In this document: piece after piece, positions 1-10,186 of the stretch
Layout: each line of letters begins with the position of its first letter
Numbering within the stretch: position 1 is the stretch's first letter
Assembly: GCF_003672135.1 (NCBI RefSeq)
Contig: NC_039516.1
Location: forward strand, 744,001-808,000
DNA from: Ooceraea biroi
Lineage: Eukaryota; Arthropoda; Insecta; Hymenoptera; Formicidae
Direction of reading: 5' to 3'
DNA length: 64,000 nucleotides
Made by a program: the position numbers and the translations under genes
The notes under the pieces: generated by a model
Told to the model about the DNA's origin: nothing
Database searches by the model: none
The model's input: only the letters and a program-made list of their open reading frames with translations

Positions 1-3000
1 CATCTATATGATTGTCTCGAGCAGCCATATGCAATGGTGTAATGTCGTTGTTGGTTCTAGCATTAACATCAGCTTTCTTTTTTATCAGAAGATCAATAAC
101 TTCTACGCTACCGTTTATGGCAGCTGCATGTAGGGGTGTAACACCATCAATATCTTGAGCGTTAACTTCGGCTTTATGTTTTATCAGGAGTTCGGTAATA
201 TCTTTATATCCTTTCATAGTAGCTTCATGTAGTGATGTTTCATCAATATTGGTTTTAGCATTAACTTCTGCTCCATTTCTTATTAAAAATTCAGCAACTT
301 CCTTATGACCACTTGTTACTGCGTAATGTAATGGTGTAACGTTATTTTTATCTTTAGCGTGAATATTAACACCATGTTTGAGAAGAATAGTCACCGTTTC
401 CAAGTGGCCATTCTGTACTGCCAAGTGTAGTGGAGTTATACCCCCAACAGTGTTAGCACTGGTGTTAGCTTTATTGTTCAGCAAAATCTTAACGATTTCC
501 TCGTGTCCATCTTGTGCCGCAAAGTGTAAAGCTGTACTATTATAGGTTTTGTGAACGGCATTAACATTAGCTCCATGTTTCAATAGAATGCTAGCTATCT
601 TCTCGTGACCGGTTTCTACTGCACAATGTACTGGTGTACAACCATTGATATCTTTTGCGTTAACATCAGCTCCCTTTAGAATTAAAGTGTCCACTATTTC
701 CAGGTGGCCGTTGAATGCTGCTGCATGTATTGGTGTCCAATCTCTATCATTTTTTGCCTTAATATCTGCTTTATGTTCAAGTAAGAAATTGACTAACTCC
801 AAGTGACCATTTTCTGCTGCTTCATGCAATGGGGTAAAACCACCCATAGCTTCATTGACATCAACATTTGCTTCTTTTGTTAGTAGAATCTTAGCAACGT
901 CAACATGATTGTTTCTTATTGCATAGAATAAAGGTGAAAGACCGGCTACATCCTGGATAAAAGTATTAGCTTTATTTTTCAATAGAAAATCAACAGTATC
1001 CTTGTGACCATATTGAGCTGCAATGTGTAACGGTGTTTTGCCACCATGATCCAGATTATCAACATGTAAGCCTGCTTCTTGTATGAAGAAGTCCACAATC
1101 ATTTTTCTTCCATGCATAGCAGCAACGTGCAGTGGGCTTTGGCCATTAGTATCCTTAACATTAAGGCTTAAATTTTGATCAAAGATGAATTTTATAACTT
1201 CAACACTAGGTCCCTTAGCAGCAAAATGCAATGTGGTCCACGAGTTAATATTTCTAGCATTAAGATCTGCTCCTTTCCTGAGGCAATCTTTTAAGCTTTC
1301 TAAATTTCCTTCTTGCAATGCAGCGAACATTCTTCTCTGATTAATAATGGTAAGTAAGTCTTGATCGTATTTCTCTCTCAATCTGGAAGGATCATCAATC
1401 ACCAAGTTGTCAATTTTCCTGTTACTTTCCATTACATTTTCTTCAATAAGTTTTTCAGCATTTGAAACACCTGTTTTTGAAGGATTAGATAATAATATAT
1501 TAACTAATACATTATCATGTGCTAAATGATTACGGAAACATTTTCCACTTAATGAAGGAGTATTATCATCTAAAACAAGTTGTTTATTTTCCAGATATTC
1601 CTTTGAGCTATGTAAAATTGACAGTATATCCAAAACAAGCATTTGTATTATTGCTTGCAATTTTTCATCGTTCTTATAGAAAGAAAATGTTTTAGTTAAT
1701 TTGTCACTTAATAAATTGTTTAAAATATTTCTTAATTCAGGTAGTTTCGGTGCAAGATGGTTATTATATTTATCTTCTGCAACATCGTAAGTCTTCTCTT
1801 GTCCATATATAGGAATAAAAGAATCGTTTGTATTTAATTCCTCTCTTAATTTCTTAATCCATTCGATATCGTCTGTTGCAAGTACAACAATAAAAACAAT
1901 TTCCCAAAGTAATCTGTTCACTTTATCCAAGGTGTCATCTTGAATTCTTAACCCAACACTACGAGAAATTTTCATTGATAACATAGCAATTTTTTTAACA
2001 TTATGAGGTTTTAGTTTTAGAGCCATATTCTCTAATAATTGATTAGCATGGAGTTTTATTCTTTCAATAGTGTTATGGTCCATCATTTTTGCATTCAAGC
2101 AAATATTTAATAATGCAACGCCTGTAATGTAGGTAGTAACATTTTCTGATTGGATATCAGAATTGATTATACCATTAAGTTTGTCGAACAAGTGCTGTTC
2201 ATAATTTGTCTTCTGCGTTATATTATCGCTCAATTCTTTAAAGAGATTTTCAAGCTTCTCGTTTTCCATCATATAAAAATGCTCCGAGATTAATTGATCA
2301 AATTCAACAGTAGGAAGCACTTCAACAACCTCTTTTATTTCATTCAAATTGTCACAATTAATTACCTTGTTTAGAAGTATTCTGATCATTTTTATTTTTT
2401 TTTCATAAAAAATATCAGTAATAACATCATCAACTTTTTTAATATCATTTTGAATACTAATAAAAATATTAACATTTTTACTTCCCAGAATCTCTGTTCT
2501 CTTGAAGAGTGAATAAGCATGTGATAATAAATTGTGTAAATCTGTAACTATTTTTCTTGTATATTTTGGTAAGGATAGCAGCAAAAGCTCACTTGTAGTA
2601 TTAGATAACTTAGGGGACTCTAAGGTGTTTTTTAAATGCTCACCAATAACTTGTAAAACCCTTGTAATAATTAACTGGTCTTCCCTGTCTCTACAATCAG
2701 CTGACAATGCTAATTTTATATAATCACTTATTTTCTTTAAAGACTGAATATCCCTAATTTGTTGATAATCATTATACAATTCTTCAAATTGAGGGTAACT
2801 GCTAATAATCTCTGCAATAACTTTTTCACGTTTTAACTTTGGGAAATCAGTAGCTTTATCAATATCTGCACCTTCCACAATATATTTTTCGTTTTCGATT
2901 TTCTTTGCAAAATTTTCTAAATGATTTAATATTTTACTTTTAGTCAATACAGAACGGTAAAATAGATTAACATCTTGTCGTTTTATGTAAGAAGAGATAA

Positions 3001-4088
3001 AACTGACTAAACAGAACTCTATTTCTTCCCAAGGTAATCTATGATAAGTTGATGTTAACTGCTGTTTTAATATATGAATATTTTGTGCAATAAACTTTGC
3101 TACAACTAAAAACCTTTCATCTACTTCGGTGTTTAAGTAATCTCTCTTCAGTACGCTAATGTTTTCAAGTATTAATCTAATCCGTTCTCTGATATTACTA
3201 AGATTACCGCTGAAGCTTTGGTCGCATCCTGAAGTATTTGAGAAGAAACGGAGGTCTATTAACTTATTTTCAACAAATATTTCCATTTTGTCCGACAAGG
3301 ATACATTCTTTAACTTTAATTCTTCATAAGCTTTTGAAAGAGCTTCATCCAACTCTCCCAAGTGAACAGCAAAATAATTACCCGGCCAGTTGCGGATGAG
3401 TTTATCAAGAAGCTCAATGTTACTTGAACGTATAGCATAATAAAACGCATTGTGACGTTCTTCATCTCTATCATCTGGTAATATAGTAGTTTTTGTGGTA
3501 TCAATAGATAAATTACTTAAGATTCTATTAGCACTGCCAAATAACCACTCTAAAACTTTTACCTTGTTATGCTTACAGGCTAAGATGACTAAATTAGTAT
3601 TTTTAATAGGATTACTAGCGCGAGCATAATAATCTCTCAAAGTTATTTCATCTTCAGCATCTTTTGTGTAATCAATTAAATTGCTTAATTGTTTTAATTC
3701 ATTAATAGTACCCTCTGATACTGCATTTTTCAGTCTAGTTAAAATTAGGAAATAAAGCTCTTCGGCTTTTGCTTTTCCATGGTAGAGCCTTTTGTATTCT
3801 TTTACAAACTCTTCTTTTGATGTGTATAGACGTGATAAAAACTGTGAGTTTTCTCGATAAGAACTAGTCTGTTGTTGAGATACATGCCCAAACCTCTCCA
3901 TGTTCTCCTCAGTATGTTTATGTTCGTCGAGCCTATCTTGGTGTTGACGCGAGTTACCTTCCTTTTCATCCTTACTTCTTTTATCACTATGTTTCTTCAG
4001 AGATGAACTTGATTCCTGGCTACCAATTGCTTGTTGTGGTCTAATATCCATCAAATCAGCTGTGTCTCCATCCTCTTCTTCCGAAACG
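1..4088 (-). CDS. Large ankyrin-repeat protein with HEPN-like motif (partial, runs off left edge)
   Basis: One open frame covers the whole interval on the minus strand with no stop. It enters through a good acceptor (TTTTCAG, exon first base 4088, phase C|GTT); the first in-frame Met is at 4051. Order: a charged, disordered N-terminus (about 60 residues, many Lys, Glu and Ser); a long mostly helical region without recognisable repeats (about residues 60-840 of this exon); the motif RNHLAHDN with its Arg at residue 852 (bases 1517-1534); then about 13 complete ankyrin repeats of 33 residues (TPLHxAAxxGHxEIVxxLL type) from about base 1330 to the window edge, the fourteenth cut off. R-x4-H with a polar residue after Arg is the catalytic signature of HEPN domains. 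Ankyrin repeats usually bind proteins. Function is unknown; an RNase role is inference. The single exon of more than 1360 codons and the missing C-terminus limit the assignment. Confidence 0.9.
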
Positions 4089-4476
4089 CTGAAAATATCA
4101 GAGAATATAATGTATCTTCTATTAAAGTAATTTCATCAATCATAAAAAAGTAATATTATTAATTTATAGAAGAAATAAACATAGAAAATATAAATCTTAT
4201 AAATATTCTCATTGCAAATTGCTTATTATTCAACTTGTCTTTCTATTAATTTATAGAAATACATTTAACTCTCATAGTTTATATTCTTATACTAGCATTC
4301 CGATAATCAGTTCTGGCAGTGAATATCAGAACGCAGCCTATAACAGCCTATAAAGTTATAACAATCAAAATAGATACGGCTATTAATGAGTAGGTATGCA
4401 TGCTGTTGATGATTATAGCTTCAGAATGATCATGGAACATCTCATATGCCCAGTCTACACTGCAGAATGATCCTAC

Positions 4477-4676
4477 TTGTGACTCATCTGATTACTATAT
4501 TTTATACCTGTTTCTTTAAGCTGTTTCACTGTTAACGCGACTTCAAAATTTTTGATTTCATATGATTGAAAACCAACGTCAACATATTGACCGTCCTCGG
4601 ATGAGCCACCAGTAGGATCATCCTCCAGTATAATCCAGATATTAAATACAAACGTAAAAATATTTATGCAGGTATA
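4477..4676 (-). CDS. Probable upstream coding exon of the ankyrin gene
   Basis: An open minus-strand frame reads ...EDGQYVDVGFQSYEIKNF... and ends at a candidate donor (CACAA|GTAGGA, exon end 4477). Its terminal AA joins the C that opens the next exon to give an Asn codon and keeps the frame (SNQMSH-N-VSEEEDG), which is why I attach it to the ankyrin gene. The acceptor is unsure: TTTGCAG gives first base 4676, and a weaker AG gives 4622. The stretch after 4622 looks more protein-like than the hydrophobic stretch before it. Confidence 0.5.
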
Positions 4677-4961
4677 CTGCAAATACATATGTTGTTCTAT
4701 ACGTACAGTATCTTAAATACCCAAATATTCTGGACAACATTACTCATCATTTTGCTTCTGCCATATTATATTTTTATTTACTATAAATGATAAGAAGCAT
4801 GCCTTTTAGTGATTAATGGTAAATTCTCAAAATATACTCTCTCTCTCTCTCTCTCTGCTATTTTTAATTTGTATATATAAGGCAACTACATTACCGAGAT
4901 AAAACTTTGAGTGAAAATAAATAATGAATTGCACAACCATATCCTAAATCTAAATCATTCT

Positions 4962-5108
4962 TTAACCCTTAGAGGGCCAGACTGGCTCATATAGGAGCCA
5001 GGTACGAACTTGGGAACTTTACGGAACCTATAGGTTGCATATATGCATAAATTGTACGTTAAAAAATTTCAAATTTCAATGGAAAAATCTGGGCCCTTTA
5101 AGAGTTAA
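4962..5108. mobile_element. TTAA-flanked MITE
   Basis: The interval starts TTAACCCTTAGAGGGCCAGA and ends TCTGGGCCCTTTAAGAGTTAA. The ends are inverted repeats of about 20 bp with a few mismatches, and TTAA sits at both borders as in piggyBac-type target duplications. A small palindrome (TGGCTC...GAGCCA) lies just inside the left end. There is no coding capacity. Confidence 0.65.
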
Positions 5109-5237
5109 ATATTATTAATTACTTAATAATTTTAATTGTACTGTAAACATGAACATTTTATTTCTTATAGCTTACCAATATTTTAATTTAATAAATTACA
5201 ATACTTCAAATATATTTATACACATCATGTACAATAC

Positions 5238-5390
5238 CTGTAATCACCCATATCTTTGGACGGTCTCTTCTTACTTTCTTGGTCCTCGCTTTGGTTGTAC
5301 ATGTTCAACTTTCTCTTGTTTTGCTTGCAATCGTTGTCCTTCCTTTAATGGAACATGAGTGTTTTTTACTTGAAAAGTATGATTGTATAC
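5238..5390 (-). other. Possible 5' exon region of the ankyrin gene
   Basis: Two overlapping minus-strand frames end at splice-like donors. One starts with Met at 5302 (MYNQSEDQESKK...) and ends at CAG|GTATTG (5238). The other reads ...VPLKEGQRLQAKQEK... up to AAA|GTAAGA. CpG-richer sequence follows at 5400-5650, as expected at a promoter. Neither frame joins the 4477-4676 exon in phase directly, so an additional exon or a different model is needed. Confidence 0.25.
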
Positions 5391-5978
5391 TATATAACAG
5401 TGCACAACGTTCAAACGCGCTTGTAACGATGTTAACGCGGTAAACGAGCGGGAATTTCATCGCTTTCGATGAAATTAACGCCCGTATTCAGAACGCAAGG
5501 ATAGCAGCGCTTTGTTCGATAAAATCTATAATTACGCGTTTACGTGTTTATACATCAACATTTCTACTTGGAAACACTCTTCGTAGAGCGCTATCACAAT
5601 GTTTCAAGCATAACGTGATATACGTGAAGAAAAACATTATAATTGTCGTAACAAGTATCAATAATTAAAAAATGAAATACGTACGTGCAATTGACGAAGT
5701 ACGGAATACAGGAAATACTGCTAAAGTATCACAATGGCGACCACGAAGTTTTCGTGATGGTCCGTTTGAAATATTCGATAATAATGAGTTTGAAATTGGT
5801 AGACACTTTCAAGCAGTGGGAATAGTGATAGATTGCTTGCGGAAAATTATTTTCTCAGGCAGGAGACGAGAACGATGTTATTTACGTAATGCACAACGCA
5901 ATTCTAACTCGAGCAGCAATGCCAGATCTGAATTCCGACTTGGGATTCCCGACAGCCTCGACAAGTCGACAGCGTACG

Positions 5979-6093
5979 GTGGCGTGTGGAGGGGATAATC
6001 TCGCGAGGTACACACGCTACGCATCGTGTCCATGTGCGCACATGGACATGAACGTAGTTGTGTAAATCACGTGACCATCCCCTCCACAACCTA
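5979..6093. mobile_element. Foldback element, GTGGAGGGGAT family
   Basis: GTGGAGGGGAT at the left is matched by ATCCCCTCCAC at the right, and the centre is the palindrome CATGTGCGCACATG. The arms match imperfectly over about 50 bp. The left half resembles sequence at 38238-38290, so this is a dispersed family. Confidence 0.6.
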
Positions 6094-6312
6094 CCGTCGA
6101 AGTTCGAATCTGGCATCACTGGGCTGATACAACGTCGTCGCTGCGTTTTGTTTTGTATGTTTCGCGCCTTCTCCTTCTCGTAGTTAAAATGGCTCTCGAT
6201 CCCTACTACGTTCAATATGCTAGAAATCGATCTGAGATCTCGATCCGAGAAATGTCTGGCCAATCAACTTGCAGCTTTTCTCTCAGAAGCTCTCTAAAAT
6301 ATACATCATTGA

Positions 6313-6468
6313 CCTCCGGCACACCAGCGCAACGCGACACGCGATGCGCGATATGCGACGTGCGATATCCAATGAGCGTACAGTGTTTATGGAAAAGCTG
6401 TACGCTCATTGGATATCGCACGTCGCGTATCGCGCATCGCGAACCGCGTCGCTCTGGTCTGCCGAAGG
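6313..6468. repeat. Long near-perfect hairpin / MITE
   Basis: The inner arms 6341-6383 and 6398-6440 are 43 bp each with one mismatch in the 42 bases compared (T against C), around a 14-base loop. Weaker complementarity continues outward to about 6313 and 6468 (CTCCGGCACACCAG against CTTCGGCAGACCAG). The arms are rich in CpG (CGCGATAYGCGACGTGCGAT). No coding potential. Confidence 0.85.
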
Positions 6469-7345
6469 CTATTGGCGGTATGTCGTTTGGATAAATTTTC
6501 ACGATTTTATAATGTGGGTGAATGATCAAACAAGTTTTAAGAAGTAATATGCGTGGTCGAATTTTGGTGAAACTGTAATTAAAAAGATAGAGATAGAGAT
6601 TCCCAAATGGTACTTCTGCAGGGTAGTAAACCTGCAAGTCAGTTTTCCAATATATGGTGATTTTCAGTTAGTTGCTGTAAGAGCTGCCACAACCTTCTGG
6701 GGGAGTGCAAAGGGATTTAAGTGTCTTGTGCTCTCATTCGTTCATTCATTCGAAAGTAACTAATTCCTATGCCATACAGCCAATGATAAGCGAGATAGAA
6801 TGTGCCTATGTCGAAGCATATCTTCAAGTGCATCCGTAGGATGAGCTAAAATGGTGACGAATATGCACATTTATTTAACCGCAATCCTAATTTTGCAATA
6901 ATAATATTATTCTAGGAATAGAGGAAGGTATCGTACTTTTTACGAGAACGAGCGTCAAAATTACTACAATCACAAAAATCGCAGTATTGTTCTAGCATTG
7001 TTTCACACGCGTTTCCAGTTTCGTTGATTAGACCTCTTTAAACTAACATAAGCAAGTGAGGAAGCCGCGAGAAGAAAGTGACGTTATTTATTCTTCGATT
7101 TAACGAATCCAGTGCGCGTAGTCGGATAAAAAAGAGATTTGCTGTGATGATTTCATTAATCTGGCCGAAATCCCGGCGATAATGATTACGACAACGTATT
7201 AGCGTGACATCGTCGATAAGTGACGTCGTGACGTACGTACGATTTTGAAGGTTACGAACTGACAAATCGTTTCGGGAGGTAGAGAGAGCCGTGAACGGCC
7301 TGTTCTGCGTGCTCGAGTTTTACAACATCACCAGAAGGAATTGGC

Positions 7346-9246
7346 ATGGCTTCCGGAATATTGCAGGTAATTTTGGAGAGTTCATGAATCGCTCGGACAT
7401 TTCGGTGATGAGACAATAGGATTCATATCCGGAGGAATAAGAGGTGCTAACAGACTCATAGAATGTTCAATGATCCTTTTTAGAAAGCCATAGACCTTGT
7501 AACGAAGGCTACGGAGGAAGACCGTAATAAGAATTATGAGGAAGCGCTTAGACTGTACGAGCATGCTGTTGAATACTTTTTACATTCAATCAAATGTACG
7601 TTGGATAACGAGTACTTATTAATATTTGATGTACATTATAAATAACTCTAATGAGTTATTTCATAATTCACTACACAAAACTTTATATTAAATCAATTTA
7701 TTATAAAAAAGCTTTATTAGTCAGTTTTCGATGACGAATTTCAGATGAGACTCATGGAGACAGAGCGAAGGAAAGTATAAGAGCAAAATGCATGCAGTAC
7801 TTGGAGAGAGCGGAAAAATTGAAGGCTTACTTAAAAAAGAGCAAAAAGAAGCCAGTTAAAGCTGGAGAGGACAATTCCAAGAGCGAGGATAAGAAGAGCG
7901 ACAGCGGTGATAGCGATACCGACAGCGATCCTGAAAAGAAGAAGCTGCAGAGTAAATTGGAAGGCGCTATAATCATCGAAAAGCCAGACGTTAAGTGGAG
8001 CGACGTAGCTGGTCTCGATGGAGCCAAAGAAGCTTTGAAGGAAGCTGTTATTCTACCGATTCGTTTCCCTCATCTTTTCACTGGGAAACGCATCCCTTGG
8101 AAGGGTATTTTATTATTTGGGGTAAGTACAGAGTTTTTCAGAGATGAATTTAAGATCTATCTAGCTTTTTCGATTTAAAGCTATTGTATCATTGACATTT
8201 TGACGTCTATCTTGCTGCTTAGCCACCAGGTACTGGTAAATCGTACTTGGCAAAAGCAGTGGCAACGGAAGCCAACAATTCTACCTTCTTCTCCGTATCA
8301 TCGTCGGACCTAGTGAGCAAGTGGTTGGGAGAGTCGGAGAAGCTGGTGAAAAATCTGTTCGAATTAGCGCGACAGCATAAACCTAGCATTATATTTATCG
8401 ATGAGATAGACTCGCTCTGCTCGTCGCGTTCCGACAACGAGTCGGAATCTGCAAGGAGGATAAAAACAGAGTTTCTAGTTCAGATGCAAGGTACGTTCGA
8501 AGAACCTTCGAAGCCTTCGCTCACGAAATGAATCTGTGAATTGAACAAACCTGTAAAGTTGCAAGATGATCATTAATATTTTTTTCGGTGCACGGTGCAG
8601 GTGTAGGATCTGATAACGACGGTATACTCGTTTTGGGCGCCACCAACATACCCTGGGTCCTGGATTCCGCGATCAGGCGAAGATTCGAGAAGAGAATTTA
8701 CATTCCGTTGCCCGAGGAACAGGCGCGTGCCGTTATGTTTAAGCTTCACCTGGGCAACACGTCGCATTGTCTAACGGAAGAGGATTTTAAGAAATTAGCG
8801 GCATCGACCGAGGGTTACTCGGGAGCGGACATCAGCATCATCGTACGGGACTCTCTGATGCAGCCAGTCCGCCAGGTACAAACGGCCACGCACTTCAAGC
8901 GCGTCAGAGGGCCGTCACCGAAGGATCCTACCGTTATCGTCGACGATTTACTTACTCCGTGCTCGCCCGGCGATCCAGCGGCCATTGAGATGAGCTGGAT
9001 GGAAGTGGATGGCGATAAATTATACGAACCACCAGTCACGATGGTGAGTTTTTCTCTACTTTTCTATATATAGAATTTACGTTTATACAAAAACGAGCAG
9101 CCTGTTAATTTTTAATGTACAACACGTTATTGTTGTCATTTTAGAAAGATATGTTGAAATCGTTAGCAACAACCCGTCCTACAGTAAACGAAGAAGACAT
9201 GGCGAAATTAGAGAAATTTAAGGAAGATTTTGGTCAAGAAGGTTGA
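7346..9246 (+). CDS. Vps4: Vacuolar protein sorting 4, ESCRT-disassembly AAA ATPase
   Basis: Six exons: 7346-7366, 7484-7595, 7745-8121, 8223-8490, 8601-9043, 9145-9246; all junctions are GT-AG and keep phase. The 440-residue product matches the usual family length (about 440). The N-terminal MIT domain (about 1-75; YEEALRLYEHAVEYF) binds ESCRT-III tails. An acidic, Lys-rich linker follows. The AAA domain has Walker A GPPGTGKS (170-177), Walker B IIFIDEID (226-233) and an arginine-finger segment (AIRRRFEKR), then the beta domain and C-terminal helix ending DFGQEG. It acts as a hexamer that disassembles ESCRT-III at endosomes, the midbody and the nuclear envelope. Start chosen because MASGILQ-KAIDL matches the family N-terminus. 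The first exon codes for only seven residues. It is convergent with Pdp. Confidence 0.96.
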
Positions 9247-10186
9247 GACCGTTGAGTTCTTTCTCTCTCACTCTCTCTCTTTCTCTTTCTCTCGCGCGCA
9301 ATTAAGTAAATGGAATTTTAATTGAAACAAATATTTTTAGTCAATACACGCTTGCCTTATGCCTCTTATGAGTATGAACACTCCACGTGTCTGTATAAAT
9401 ATAAAACTCGGAAACGGGTTTACTTTCTTCTATCCCCTCATTTGGTTCTCCTCTTTTCTTTTAAACGCAACACATTAAAACGGACACGCCGTAAACTTAT
9501 CGCTTGTACCATTTTGCGGAAATAGTGCATAAATTACGAAATAAACACTATACACACACACACACACACACACATACATATATATATATTTTTTGAGATA
9601 CAAAGTTCTTAGAGACTTATATACGACACGGTTCAAGACGAAAAGTAGATTATTTTTTATTATAACGTAATGCAAAGTAGGGAGAACGTTTGCGACACGC
9701 GTCTACGAGATACTCCGATAAAGTGTGGTAAAGTCTGTATTTAATGCATCATTATTATATAATCGGTATGTATATCTAACAAATTAATTGTAAATCATGT
9801 AGATTTTATAGTTATTTCCTAATCATTCGCGAGAGTGTATGGTTGTGACCGCTCCTGTGCGTTGTCACGTTGCCATATTCTGGCACGACAGCGAATGGAG
9901 ACGATCGCGTACAGCTGAGGAGACATCACGCCAATCTGGCCAATTTATGATAAATTTGCTAACTGAGATCAGTGAATTAACACGTGTTATATGTAATATA
10001 TTTACATGTGCATTATATCGATATCCAGAGTGCTGTTTTCATGTAAATTGTTTTTATTGTTACTAAATAAATAACAAGCTGTATATATACACACATATAC
10101 ACGTATATATGACATACAAACAATTTACAATTTCGGTATCTAAAAATAGTCGCGTAGATAATAATAAGAAGAAGAAGAACAGCTTC
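9247..10186. other. Convergent intergenic region with simple repeats
   Basis: This 940-bp stretch between the 3' ends of Vps4 and Pdp contains a CT-rich tract (about 9258-9295), an AC run followed by TA (about 9552-9590) and AT-rich sequence with several AATAAA-like signals. It is likely to be mostly 3' UTR of both genes. No gene seen. Confidence 0.6.

Larger units (their letters stand above)
4089..7345. other. Spacer between ankyrin gene and Vps4
   Basis: Besides the possible 5' exons of the ankyrin gene this spacer holds a CT microsatellite (about 4838-4857), a TTAA-flanked MITE (4962-5108), a CpG-rich stretch (5400-5650), and two foldback elements (5979-6093 and 6313-6468). The roughly 400 bases before 7346 are the likely promoter and 5' UTR of Vps4. 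I see no further convincing gene. Confidence 0.6.

Noticed and set aside
1..1330. Bacterial (for example Wolbachia) origin of the ankyrin gene
   Set aside because: Ankyrin genes are common in such symbionts, but this one has spliced upstream exons and host-like AT content, so nothing seen supports transfer.
5672..5998. 108-codon plus-strand ORF upstream of Vps4
   Set aside because: Starts with ATG but has no recognisable motif, and its last part runs into the foldback at 5979; composition looks like chance in CpG-containing sequence.
5904..6637. Several overlapping ORFs on both strands
   Set aside because: They are produced by the foldback and hairpin sequences, which read open on both strands because they are self-complementary and rich in CG.
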